64,000 nt of DNA from Bradyrhizobium agreste (lineage in GTDB: Bacteria; Pseudomonadota; Alphaproteobacteria; Rhizobiales; Xanthobacteraceae), in assembly GCF_016031625.1 (NCBI RefSeq), contig NZ_JACCHP010000024.1:1-64000 (forward strand), given 5' to 3'. A model generated the notes under the pieces. The model worked only from the letters and a program-made list of their open reading frames with translations. It was not told the origin of the DNA and ran no database searches. Positions 26,724 through 34,411 of this stretch are shown here, one piece after another. Position numbers and translations under genes: made by a program. The stretch's first letter is position 1; the number at the start of each line of letters is the position of its first letter.

Positions 26724-26739
26724 TTTGCGCTAACGCAAA
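26724..26739. promoter_or_regulatory. FNR/NnrR-like palindrome between nnrS and nnrR
   Basis: Perfect 16-bp inverted repeat TTTGCG-CTAA-CGCAAA. It lies 63 bp from the nnrS start and 51 bp from the regulator start, so it can serve either or both promoters. It is nearly identical to the site at 29421. Confidence 0.8.
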
Positions 26740-26790
26740 CTACCTGACGATTGCAGGTGCCATCACACTCCCTGTTGTCAGGGAGGCAGA

Positions 26791-27495
26791 ATGGCCAAGG
26801 TCGACACATCGCTGGTTGCGCATTTGCCGCTGTTTGCGGGGATGACGCCGGAAGCTCTCGACGAGATCCTGCGTGAGGCCCGCTCGGCACGCTATCCCAA
26901 GAACAGTGCCATGCAGGGGGCGGACGCGCAGTGCTTCTTCCTGCTGCTGCACGGCCATGTCCGCGCGGCCAAGACTACGCCGGCCGGCGAGCAGATCGTG
27001 GTGCGCTATGTCACGCCCGGCGAGACGTTCGGGCTCGCGATGGCGATCGGAGCCGCGCGGTATCCGGCGACGGCGATGGCGGTCGATGACAGCGTCGTGC
27101 TGATCTGGCCGACCTCGGCCTGGCCGCGGCTGGTCGAGCGGTTCCCGGCGCTTGCCGCCAACACGCTCCAGACCGTCGGCACGCGGCTGCAGGAAAGTCA
27201 CACCCGCATCCTGGAAATGTCGACCCAACAGGTGGAGCAACGCATCGCGCACGCGCTGCTGCGCCTCGCCAAGCAGTCCGGCAAGAAGCTCGACCACGGC
27301 ATCGAGATCGACTTCCCGATCAGCCGCCAGGACATCGCACAGATGACGGGCACCACGCTGCACACCGTCAGCCGCATCCTGAGCGGCTGGGAGAGCCAGG
27401 GCCTCGTCGAGAGCGGCCGCCAGCGCATCATCCTGCGTGAGCCGCACAAGATCGTCGTGCTGGCGGAGCGGAGCGCCGACAGCGGCGCGGCGTAA
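26791..27495 (+). CDS. nnrR: Crp/Fnr-family regulator, NnrR type
   Basis: 234 aa from the ATG at 26791 with AGGGAGG upstream. N-terminal cyclic-nucleotide-like sensor domain (about 1-125), long dimer helix, and a C-terminal winged helix with ISRQDIAQMTGTTLHTVSRILSGWESQGLVE as recognition region. Only one cysteine is visible (about residue 48), so it lacks the FNR [4Fe-4S] ligands. That fits the NnrR group of nitric-oxide-responsive regulators. Adjacent nnrS, nirK, nirV and hemN and four similar palindromes support this name. The nitrogen-oxide signal itself is inferred. Confidence 0.88.
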   Translation: MAKVDTSLVAHLPLFAGMTPEALDEILREARSARYPKNSAMQGADAQCFFLLLHGHVRAAKTTPAGEQIVVRYVTPGETFGLAMAIGAARYPATAMAVDDSVVLIWPTSAWPRLVERFPALAANTLQTVGTRLQESHTRILEMSTQQVEQRIAHALLRLAKQSGKKLDHGIEIDFPISRQDIAQMTGTTLHTVSRILSGWESQGLVESGRQRIILREPHKIVVLAERSADSGAA

Positions 27496-27563
27496 GAGAT
27501 ACCTCTCTGCTCAAGATAGGGATGAGGGGCGCTTCCGCTTACGGCGAAAGCGCGCCCACGTCC

Positions 27564-27600
27564 GGGAATCCGCGCACACCTGCGCGATTCCCTGATCGTT
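27564..27600 (+). terminator. Possible terminator after nnrR
   Basis: Stem GGGAATCCGCGCA/TGCGCGATTCCC with one bulge and a short CACC loop, followed by TGATCGTTTT. It lies between the convergent nnrR and DUF1858 genes. The T-tract is short, so this is tentative. Confidence 0.4.
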
Positions 27601-27601
27601 T

Positions 27602-27799
27602 TCACGCCGGCACGCATTCGCTCAACGCGGCGAGGAAAGTGTCGCGGTCGATGCCATGCTCGCGGCAGGCGTCATCGACCGTGTGGAAGGTCGCGATCGG
27701 ACAGCCGACACAAGCCATCCTGAAGGCGATAAACACGCGGATCGTGTGCGGCGCCGATTGCATGATGTCATCGACCAGATCGTCGGATCGGAAGGGCAT
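27602..27799 (-). CDS. DUF1858 domain protein
   Basis: 65 aa from the ATG at 27799, with GGAG six nt upstream. The whole protein is one DUF1858 domain: DDLVDDIMQSAPHTIRVFIAFRMACVGCPIATFHTVDDACREHGID, including the conserved CVGC pair of cysteines. Small proteins of this type are frequent beside nitric-oxide and nitrite-reduction genes; their biochemistry is poorly known. An FNR-like palindrome (27847-27860) lies 47 bp upstream. Confidence 0.9.
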   Translation of the reverse strand: MPFRSDDLVDDIMQSAPHTIRVFIAFRMACVGCPIATFHTVDDACREHGIDRDTFLAALSECVPA

Positions 27800-27846
27800 G
27801 GACAACTCCATTCCGATCGACGATAGCGGCGCGGGACTGAGTTTCT

Positions 27847-27860
27847 TTGTTGGAGCGCAA
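27847..27860 (-). promoter_or_regulatory. FNR/NnrR-like site upstream of DUF1858 gene
   Basis: TTGTTGGAGCGCAA on the plus strand matches the TTG-N8-CAA pattern, with one half (CGCAA) identical to the perfect sites at 26724 and 29421. It is 47 bp before the DUF1858 start and just outside a palindromic repeat. Confidence 0.55.
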
Positions 27861-27867
27861 GCTGGCT

Positions 27868-27973
27868 TGTCATTCCGGGGCGCGCGCAGCGCGAACCCGG
27901 AATCCATCGAGCAGCAACCAGTGCAATGAAATGGATTCCGGGTTCGCGCCAAGAGGCGCGCCCCGGAATGACA
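27868..27973. repeat. Palindromic repeat (TTGTCATTCCGGGG family), copy 1
   Basis: Arms TGTCATTCCGGGG and CCCCGGAATGACA, with inner CGCGAACCCGGAATCCAT and ATGGATTCCGGGTTCGCG also inverted. Same family as 43441-43518. It lies between the hemN stop codon and the DUF1858 promoter. Confidence 0.88.
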
Positions 27974-27979
27974 GGGGGG

Positions 27980-29332
27980 CTACACCGCCCGACTGTGCAG
28001 CTGCTTGCCCGGATCCAGATGCGCGTCGAACGCGGCGGCGACGCTGCGGACCAGGAAGCGCGAATCGCCAGCGACGGCGAGCCGCTCGCCATCGAGCCTC
28101 ACGACGCCGTCGGAGATCAGGGGCTTCAGACGAGAGGCCGATTTCAGCATGGCGCCGGCCTCCGCGCCGTGGCGCGCGCAGATGTCGCCGAGATCGGCAC
28201 CGAACTCGCACATGATGCGTTCGATGATGTCGGCGCGCAGCCGGTCGTCATCGGTGAGGCCATAGCCCTTCGCGGTGGCGAGGCGGCCGGCGGCGATGCT
28301 CTGCGCATAGGCGCCGATCTGCACCTCGTTCTGGACATAGCCCTGCGGCAGGTGCCCGATCGCGCTGGCGCCGAAGCCGAGCAGGACTTCGCTCCGGTCG
28401 GTGGTGTAGCCCTGGAAGTTGCGCCGCAGCGTGCCCTGCTCGAACGCCACGGCCATGGCATCGTCGGGCCGCGCGAAATGATCGAGCCCGATCTGCACGT
28501 AACCGGCTTCCTTCAGCGCATTGGCAATAGCGCAGGCCTGGTCGTGGCGCGCAAGTCCGTCGGGCAAGACGGCCTCATTGATCATGCGCTGGTGCTTTTT
28601 GAACTGTGGCACGTGAGCATAGCCGAACACCGAGAAGCGGCTGGGCGCGAGCGCGAGGCTGCGCCTAACCGTCTCCAGGCACGAAGCCACGGTCTGGTGC
28701 GGCAACCCGTAGATCAGGTCGAAGTTGATCCCCTCGATCCCGGCGCCGCGGAGCATCTCGACCACGGATGCCGTCTGCGCGAAGCTCTGCACGCGGTTGA
28801 TCGCCCGCTGCACCACCGGATCGAAGCTCTGCACGCCGAGGCTCGCGCGGTTGACGCCGGAGAGCCGCATCGCCTCGACCATGTCCGCGGTCAATGTGCG
28901 GGGATCGATCTCGACCGCGATTTCGGCCGAGGGCAGCACGAAGAATTCCTGGCGCATCGTCGCCATCAGCTCGGCAAACGCGTCCGGCGCCATGATCGTC
29001 GGCGTACCGCCGCCGAAATGGATGTGCTCGACCTTGATGCGGTGGCCGATGGTTTCGGCGGTCAGCGCGATCTCGCTGCGCAGCGTCCGCTGGTAGCCGG
29101 CGATGAGCTCGTCGCGGCGGACGATCTGGGTATGGCAGCCGCAGTACCAGCACATCTCGCGGCAGAACGGCACGTGCAGATAAAGCGATGCGCTGGCGGC
29201 CACGGGCAGCTCCGTCAGCCAGCGGGCATAAACGTCCGGACCGATCGCGGGCGTGAAATGCGGTGCGGTCGGATAGCTGGTATAGCGTGGCAGGCGTTCT
29301 TCGCCGTAGATCGCCGCAAGATCAGCTCTCAT
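27980..29332 (-). CDS. hemN: Oxygen-independent coproporphyrinogen III oxidase
   Basis: 450 aa, standard for HemN. This radical-SAM enzyme decarboxylates coproporphyrinogen III without oxygen during haem synthesis. The cluster ligands Cys57, Cys61 and Cys64 form CX3CX2C (PFCREMCWYCGCHT), with a neighbouring Cys66 as in true HemN. The SAM-binding GGGTPT is near residue 112, and GINFDLIYGLPHQT follows. A perfect FNR-like palindrome 88 bp upstream suggests induction at low oxygen or by nitric oxide, together with nirK. Confidence 0.97.
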   Translation of the reverse strand: MRADLAAIYGEERLPRYTSYPTAPHFTPAIGPDVYARWLTELPVAASASLYLHVPFCREMCWYCGCHTQIVRRDELIAGYQRTLRSEIALTAETIGHRIKVEHIHFGGGTPTIMAPDAFAELMATMRQEFFVLPSAEIAVEIDPRTLTADMVEAMRLSGVNRASLGVQSFDPVVQRAINRVQSFAQTASVVEMLRGAGIEGINFDLIYGLPHQTVASCLETVRRSLALAPSRFSVFGYAHVPQFKKHQRMINEAVLPDGLARHDQACAIANALKEAGYVQIGLDHFARPDDAMAVAFEQGTLRRNFQGYTTDRSEVLLGFGASAIGHLPQGYVQNEVQIGAYAQSIAAGRLATAKGYGLTDDDRLRADIIERIMCEFGADLGDICARHGAEAGAMLKSASRLKPLISDGVVRLDGERLAVAGDSRFLVRSVAAAFDAHLDPGKQLHSRAV

Positions 29333-29420
29333 GAGTTACCCATTCGTAAATGCCCGCCGCGCGCAGACATCGCGGCAAATCACGGAATGAATTCAAATAA
29401 ACCGGATCGGAGGACGCGAC

Positions 29421-29436
29421 TTTGCGCTCGCGCAAA
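29421..29436. promoter_or_regulatory. FNR/NnrR-like palindrome upstream of hemN
   Basis: Perfect 16-bp inverted repeat TTTGCG-CTCG-CGCAAA, 88 bp before hemN on the minus strand and 59 bp before the small gene at 29496 on the plus strand. It differs from the 26724 site only in the central four bases. Confidence 0.8.
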
Positions 29437-29495
29437 GCGCGGGCACCGGTTCCCGGCCATGGTGAGGAAAATCGCGGCCATTCGGAGCGTTTGCC

Positions 29496-29696
29496 ATGAG
29501 GCTTTTCGCACTCGAACTCATTCTCTCCCTGCTCGACGTCCGCGGCCATATCCCGCGTTTCGACGATTTCCGGCCGGCCCCAGCCGCGCCGCCCCCCGCC
29601 GGCGCGGCGCGCGCCCTGGCTGCCGCGACCGCCGTCTTCGCCGCGCTGGCGCTGGCGATCTGGGGATTGGTCTGGCTGGCCGTGAACCTGCTCTGA
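29496..29696 (+). CDS. Small single-pass membrane protein, unknown
   Basis: 66 aa from an ATG with CGGAG nine nt upstream. The first 28 residues are polar to mixed (ELILSLLDVRGHIPRFDDFRP), then a Pro/Ala linker. The C-terminus is a strong membrane helix (AAATAVFAALALAIWGLVWL). Nearly all codons end in G or C, as in the neighbouring genes, which supports coding. It lies between the hemN promoter palindrome and nirK on the nirK strand, so it may belong to the nitrite-respiration regulon. I recognise no family. Confidence 0.5.
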   Translation: MRLFALELILSLLDVRGHIPRFDDFRPAPAAPPPAGAARALAAATAVFAALALAIWGLVWLAVNLL

Positions 29697-29998
29697 CTGC
29701 CAGCGCCTTCGCCAAGGCCTGTCTTGCGATCTCATCCACGCGCATGAGCGCGGCGGTCGAGATCGCCATCCGGCTTGAACATGCAAACGAGTTGCCGCCG
29801 AGTTGACGCTCGGCCTCGATCGGCATCGCCCCCTGGGGACGCGGTGAGTTGGCATCGCCGATCCCGCTCCTTCGAGAAATCCAGGTCCTGTTGCCGAGGT
29901 GAATCCGGCGGAAGCTTGTCGCAGCGCAAACACGCTTGCCGTAACAGGCGCACACTGCACTCCGTCATCAAAACCATTTCAGATGAAGGATGCTTCCG
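29697..29998. other. Intergenic region upstream of nirK
   Basis: 302 bp with no credible gene. The recognisable element is the FNR/NnrR-like site at 29916-29929. The ribosome site AAGGA lies 8 nt before the nirK ATG. Confidence 0.6.
29916..29929 (+). promoter_or_regulatory. FNR/NnrR-like site upstream of nirK
   Basis: TTGTCGCAGCGCAA matches TTG-N8-CAA with one CGCAA half identical to the other three sites. It ends 69 bp before the nirK ATG, a usual place for an activator site with a short leader. Confidence 0.65.
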
Positions 29999-31123
29999 AT
30001 GTTCACCCGCAGAGCCGCATTGATCAGCGCCGCCGCGACCGCCCTGATGTTGGCGACCCCGGCTTTCGCCGCCGGCGATCTCAAGCTGCCGCGTCAGAAG
30101 GTGGAGCTGGTCGCTCCGCCCTTCGTGCACGCGCACGAGCAGGCCACGACGCAGGGCCCCAAGATCGTCGAGTTCAGGATGACGGTCGAGGAGAAGAAGG
30201 TCGTCATCGACGACAAGGGCACCACCTTCCAGGCGATGACGTTCAACGGCTCGATGCCGGGCCCGCTCATGGTCGTGCACGAGGGTGACTACGTCGAGCT
30301 GACGCTGGTCAATCCCGCGACCAACACCATGCCGCACAACATCGACTTCCATTCCGCGACCGGCGCGCTCGGCGGCGGCGAGCTCACGCTCATCAACCCC
30401 GGCGAGCAGGTCGTGCTGCGCTGGAAGGCGACCAAGACCGGCGTGTTCGTCTATCACTGCGCACCGGGCGGCCCGATGATCCCCTGGCACGTCGTCTCCG
30501 GCATGAACGGCGCCGTGATGGTGCTGCCACGCGAGGGGCTGAACGACGGCAAGGGCCACGCGCTGAAATACGACAAGGTCTACTATATCGGCGAGCAGGA
30601 CATGTACGTGCCGCGTGACGAGAAGGGCAACTTCAAGTCCTACGAATCGCCGGGCGAAGCCTTCACCGACACCGAAGAGGTGATGAAGAAGCTGATCCCG
30701 ACCCATGTCGTGTTCAACGGCAAGATCGGCGCTCTCACCGGCAAGAACGCGCTCACCGCGAAGGTCGGCGAGAACGTGCTGATCGTGCATTCGCAGGCCA
30801 ATCGCGACAGCCGTCCGCATCTGATCGGCGGCCACGGCGACCATGTCTGGGAGACCGGCAAGTTCGGCAACGCGCCCGAGGTCGGGCTCGAGACCTGGTT
30901 CATCCGCGGTGGATCGGCGGGAGCTGCGCTGTACAAGTTCCAGCAGCCCGGCATCTACGCCTATGTCACGCATAACCTGATCGAGGCGGCCGATCTCGGC
31001 GCCACCGCGCACTTCAAGGTCGAAGGCAGGTGGAACGACGATCTGATGACCCAGGTGAAGGCACCTGCGGAAATCCCGGCGCAGACACAAGGCGCCCTCG
31101 AGACCGGTAGCAAGACCAACTGA
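29999..31123 (+). CDS. nirK: Copper-containing nitrite reductase
   Basis: 374 aa from the ATG at 29999; an ATG at 29990 abuts the AAGGA and is unlikely. The N-terminus FTRRAALISAAATALMLATPAFA looks like a Tat signal. Two cupredoxin domains follow. Type-1 copper ligands are His113, Cys154, His164 and Met169; type-2 ligands are His118, His153 and His325; catalytic Asp116 and His274 are present. The CAPGGPMIPWH spacing is the rhizobial form. It reduces nitrite to nitric oxide in the periplasm. Followed by nirV, with a terminator between. Confidence 0.98.
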   Translation: MFTRRAALISAAATALMLATPAFAAGDLKLPRQKVELVAPPFVHAHEQATTQGPKIVEFRMTVEEKKVVIDDKGTTFQAMTFNGSMPGPLMVVHEGDYVELTLVNPATNTMPHNIDFHSATGALGGGELTLINPGEQVVLRWKATKTGVFVYHCAPGGPMIPWHVVSGMNGAVMVLPREGLNDGKGHALKYDKVYYIGEQDMYVPRDEKGNFKSYESPGEAFTDTEEVMKKLIPTHVVFNGKIGALTGKNALTAKVGENVLIVHSQANRDSRPHLIGGHGDHVWETGKFGNAPEVGLETWFIRGGSAGAALYKFQQPGIYAYVTHNLIEAADLGATAHFKVEGRWNDDLMTQVKAPAEIPAQTQGALETGSKTN

Positions 31124-31133
31124 CCAAGCGAGA

Positions 31134-31165
31134 GGGGCCGGCGAACAACCGGCCCCTTCTTCTTC
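31134..31165 (+). terminator. Rho-independent terminator between nirK and nirV
   Basis: Perfect 8-bp stem GGGGCCGG/CCGGCCCC with a 7-nt loop, followed directly by TTCTTCTTC. It begins 10 bp after the nirK stop and ends 11 bp before the nirV start. Confidence 0.8.
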
Positions 31166-31176
31166 GGGGCACGACC

Positions 31177-31995
31177 ATGCTGATCGCATTCAAGCTCAAA
31201 CTGGCACTTGCCTGTGCGGCCGGGCTTGCGGGGCCACTGGCTGTTGCGCCGCTGGTCTCGGAGATGGCGACGCGCCACGCCGGAAGCGAGCCGGCCTTGG
31301 TCGAGGTCGCCGCGGGCAGCTTCTCTTATCGCGAGGCCGGCGATTTCACCCGCGGCGGACAGCAGGCCGAAGCGCCGCTGCGCATCATCCGGATGACCCG
31401 GCCGCTGCGCATCATGCGAAATCAGGTCGCCTCGTCCGACTATCAGCTTTGCGTGCAGGATGGCGCCTGCCGCGCGCTCGATCGCGACGTGGCGATCGCC
31501 GCCGATCGTCCCGCAGTGCAGGTGAGCTGGCACGACGCCGAGGCCTATGCAGGCTGGCTGTCGCGCAAGACCGGCCGTCATTACCGCCTGCCGAGCGACG
31601 AGGAATGGGCCTTTGCCGCCGGCTCCAGATTCCGGGATGACGGGGTACCGGTCGATGCAAGCGACCCTTCGAAGCGCTGGATCAGCCGCTACGAGCGCGA
31701 ATCCGAGCGCGACCTCTCCGACACCACGGCCTATCGCTTCGGCAAGTTCGGCCCGAACGAGCATGGCGTCGAAGACCTCGCCGGCAATGTCTGGGAGTGG
31801 ACCGCGACGTGCTTCGTGCGCTCGCGTGTCGATGACGCCGGCAATCCCGGGCGCGCGACCGTGAATTGCGGCGTGCGCGTCGCCGAGGGTGCACACCGCG
31901 CCTATGTCACCGACTTCATCCGCGACGCCCGTGCCGGCGGCTGCGCCCAGGGCGTGCCGCCCGCCAATCTCGGCTTCCGCCTGGTGCGCGAGTAG
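31177..31995 (+). CDS. nirV: NirV, formylglycine-generating-enzyme-like protein
   Basis: 272 aa. An N-terminal hydrophobic segment (LALACAAGLAGPLAVAPLV) is followed by an FGE/SUMF1-type domain: VEVAAGSFSYREAGDF at the start, PAVQVSWHDAEAYAGWLSRKTGRHYRLPSDEEWAFAAG in the centre, FGPNEHGVEDLAGNVWEWT and a closing NLGFRLVRE. NirV is a known companion of nirK whose role in nitrite reduction is unresolved; it may act on or bind NirK in the periplasm. It sits 53 bp after nirK, behind a terminator. Confidence 0.92.
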   Translation: MLIAFKLKLALACAAGLAGPLAVAPLVSEMATRHAGSEPALVEVAAGSFSYREAGDFTRGGQQAEAPLRIIRMTRPLRIMRNQVASSDYQLCVQDGACRALDRDVAIAADRPAVQVSWHDAEAYAGWLSRKTGRHYRLPSDEEWAFAAGSRFRDDGVPVDASDPSKRWISRYERESERDLSDTTAYRFGKFGPNEHGVEDLAGNVWEWTATCFVRSRVDDAGNPGRATVNCGVRVAEGAHRAYVTDFIRDARAGGCAQGVPPANLGFRLVRE

Positions 31996-32089
31996 ACGTC
32001 GTGGCTGGCCAGCGTCTCGGCGCGATGGGGCAAGCTGCGGGCGACGAGGTCGTAGCCAATATCGCTTCGCTCATGCGGGCTACAGCGTT

Positions 32090-32725
32090 TCACATCGTCC
32101 GCGCAAACATGCGAAAGCCGGGCGCGCCGACGATCGCTTCGAACGCGGGATCGCGCTTCTCTTCCGCAAAGACAAAGCCGGCCTTGGCGTAGGCGCGCTC
32201 GGCCGGCTCGTTGCCGATCAGGAATGAGATCGTCGCGCGGCGGAAGCCCGCTGCCCTTCCCTTTTCCAGCGCGGATTCGATCAAGCCTTGTACCAGGCCG
32301 CGGCCGCGATAATTGGGATCGGCTGCGACGTGCTCGATCATCCAGTCGCCCTCGCCGCCCTGAACCCAGCAATTCCGGATATAGGCACCGCGTCGGCGGA
32401 TCGCCTCCAGCTCTGACACGGTCAACCCGGTCGCTGCGCCGACCTCCTCGATCGCAGCCCATGCCGCGGGCCCGGTACCGGCCGCGGGCACGGCGCAGAG
32501 CGCGGCGGCCGGCTGGCCTTCGCATTCAGCAATCAGGAAGTTTGAATGGTGCCACATCGACACCGCCTGCCCGGTCGCAATCGCAGCGATGAATTCACGG
32601 CACAGCTCTTCCGGCCAGCCGAGCGCAATGTCGAACCAGCCGCGGGGCCGGTAGCCGCGCTGCGACGACAGGATGGTTTGTGCGATGAATTCGGCATCTT
32701 CGGGACGCGCGGACCGTATCGTCAT
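32090..32725 (-). CDS. GNAT-family N-acetyltransferase
   Basis: 211 aa with the GNAT order: an N-terminal TIRSARPEDAEFIAQTIL strand-helix, the acetyl-CoA-binding VAADPNYRGRGLVQGLIESAL (R/Q-x-x-G-x-G pattern), and a C-terminal EPAERAYAKAGFVFAEEKRDPAF. It transfers an acetyl group to an unknown amine. It lies 21 bp after the CoA-transferase B gene on the same strand and may be read with it, but no functional link is evident. Confidence 0.9.
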   Translation of the reverse strand: MTIRSARPEDAEFIAQTILSSQRGYRPRGWFDIALGWPEELCREFIAAIATGQAVSMWHHSNFLIAECEGQPAAALCAVPAAGTGPAAWAAIEEVGAATGLTVSELEAIRRRGAYIRNCWVQGGEGDWMIEHVAADPNYRGRGLVQGLIESALEKGRAAGFRRATISFLIGNEPAERAYAKAGFVFAEEKRDPAFEAIVGAPGFRMFARTM

Positions 32726-32746
32726 GCGCGCCCCTTTACGACGACC

Positions 32747-33397
32747 TTACGTGTTCTTCAGCGCCACGCGGAATTCGGCTTCGGTCTTGGCCTTGACCTC
32801 GTCGAGCGAGACGCCGTCGGCGAGTTCGATCAGCGCCATGCCGCCAGTGCCGTGCTTGTCGATGGTGAAGACGGCAAGATCGGTGACGACCATGTCGACC
32901 ACGCGCTCGCCGGTCAGCGGCAGGTTGCACTTCTTCAGCAGCTTCGGACCGTCCTTGGCCGAATGCTCCATCACCACGACGACGCGCTTGACGCCGGCGA
33001 CGAGATCCATCGCGCCACCCATGCCCTTGACCATCTTGCCGGGGATCATCCAGTTGGCGAGATCGCCGTTCTGGGCCACCTGCATGGCGCCGAGGATCGA
33101 CAGATCCATGTGGCCGCCGCGGATCATGCCGAAGGAATCCGCGCTCGAGAAATACGAGGTCGAGGGCAGCTCGCTCACGGTCTGCTTGCCGGCATTGATG
33201 AGATCGGCGTCTTCCTCGCCCTCATAGGGAAACGGCCCCATGCCGAGCATGCCGTTTTCGCTCTGCAGGGAGACGTCCATGCCGTCGGGGATGTAGTTCG
33301 AGACCAGCGTCGGGATGCCGATGCCGAGATTGACGTAGTAGCCGTCACGCAATTCCTTCGCGGCGCGCGCGGCCATCTGTTCACGGGTCCAGGCCAT
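32747..33397 (-). CDS. scoB: 3-oxoacid CoA-transferase, subunit B
   Basis: 216 aa, the beta subunit of a family I CoA-transferase. The catalytic Glu47 lies in SLQSENGMLGMGPFPYEGE, and YVNLGIGIPTLVSNYIPDGM precedes it. The C-terminal VVDMVVTDLAVFTIDKHG strand is typical. With subunit A it moves CoA between succinate and acetoacetate or a related 3-oxoacid. Sequence alone cannot separate succinyl-CoA:acetoacetate from 3-oxoadipate use, but the pattern resembles ScoB. Separated by 18 bp from the upstream scoA. Confidence 0.9.
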   Translation of the reverse strand: MAWTREQMAARAAKELRDGYYVNLGIGIPTLVSNYIPDGMDVSLQSENGMLGMGPFPYEGEEDADLINAGKQTVSELPSTSYFSSADSFGMIRGGHMDLSILGAMQVAQNGDLANWMIPGKMVKGMGGAMDLVAGVKRVVVVMEHSAKDGPKLLKKCNLPLTGERVVDMVVTDLAVFTIDKHGTGGMALIELADGVSLDEVKAKTEAEFRVALKNT

Positions 33398-33415
33398 ATG
33401 AGTCTCCTGTTGCGC

Positions 33416-34123
33416 TTAAGCGGCGGGGCGCGGGCGGGTGTTGCGGAATTCGATGCGCTTCTTGGCCGTGCCGACCTCGACGATGCGCTTCACGAAGATG
33501 CCGGGCGTGTGGATGTGGTCCGGATTGAGTTCACCGGCCGGAACCAGATGCTCGACCTCGGCCACCGTGATCTTCGCGGCGGTCGCCATCATCGGGTTAA
33601 AGTTGCGCGCGGTCTTGCGGTAGATCAGGTTGCCGGCGGTGTCGCCCTTCCAGGCGTGCACGATGGCGAGGTCGGCGAACAGGCCGCGCTCCATCAGGTA
33701 CTTCTCGCCGTCGAATTCCTTCACTTCCTTGCCTTCGGCGATCAGCGTGCCGACGCCGGTCTTGGTGTAGAAGGCCGGGATGCCGGCGCCGCCGGCGCGG
33801 ATGCGCTCGGCCAGCGTGCCCTGCGGATTGAATTCGAGTTCCAGCTCGCCGGCGAGGTATTGCTGGGCGAACAGCTTGTTCTCGCCGACATAGGACGAGA
33901 TCATCTTCTTGATCTGATGGGTTTCGAGCAGGCGGCTGAGGCCGATCCCGTCGACGCCGGCATTGTTGGAGACCACGGTCAGGCCCTTGACGCCGGAATC
34001 CCGGATCGCGTCCGACAGCTCCTCGGCAATGCCGCAGAGGCCGAAACCGCCCGACATGATCATCATGTTGTCTTTTAGAATACCGTCGAGCGCCGACTTG
34101 GCGTCGGGATAGACCTTGTTCAT
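33416..34123 (-). CDS. scoA: 3-oxoacid CoA-transferase, subunit A
   Basis: 235 aa from the ATG at 34123 (MNKVYPDAKSALDG), preceded by GAGG 8 nt away. CoA-binding GGFGLCGIAEELSDAIRDSG lies near residue 25, then LTVVSNNAGVDGIGLSRLLE and MISSYVGENKLFAQQYLAGELELEFNPQGTLAERIRAGGAGIPAFYT. It forms a heterotetramer with ScoB. The pair is a two-gene operon that links ketone-body or polyhydroxybutyrate-derived acetoacetate to central metabolism. Confidence 0.92.
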   Translation of the reverse strand: MNKVYPDAKSALDGILKDNMMIMSGGFGLCGIAEELSDAIRDSGVKGLTVVSNNAGVDGIGLSRLLETHQIKKMISSYVGENKLFAQQYLAGELELEFNPQGTLAERIRAGGAGIPAFYTKTGVGTLIAEGKEVKEFDGEKYLMERGLFADLAIVHAWKGDTAGNLIYRKTARNFNPMMATAAKITVAEVEHLVPAGELNPDHIHTPGIFVKRIVEVGTAKKRIEFRNTRPRPAA

Positions 34124-34411
34124 GCAAAAAACCTCGACTGAACCTTCGGCTTGCGGGCGCCGCGCCTCATTGGCGGCGATTATTAGGCGAAATCGTCCGA
34201 AGCCGTCAATGATACGGGGTTCTCCGCTCCGCCCCGGGGTGATAGAAGCTGCCCATGCCGTGGGCATAACCGTGCAGCGGCCTTGAAAGCGTCAAGAAAA
34301 CCCATCAAGTTGCGGCACTTAACACCATAGGATCTGGGCACCGGCACGCAAGCTTTCGCGGCCTGCCCTTCTGGCTCCAACGACCAACCCGATCAGGACA
34401 CGCCATTGACC

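Noticed and set aside
26724..26739. FixK2 box
   Set aside because: FixK-type sites have TTGAT-N4-ATCAA arms. Here the arms are TTTGCG/CGCAAA, so an NnrR-type target is the better reading, although cross-recognition by another Fnr-family protein cannot be excluded.
27926..29806. Plus-strand open frame of about 626 codons
   Set aside because: It is antisense to hemN, whose motifs are complete. It also crosses a repeat and a promoter region.
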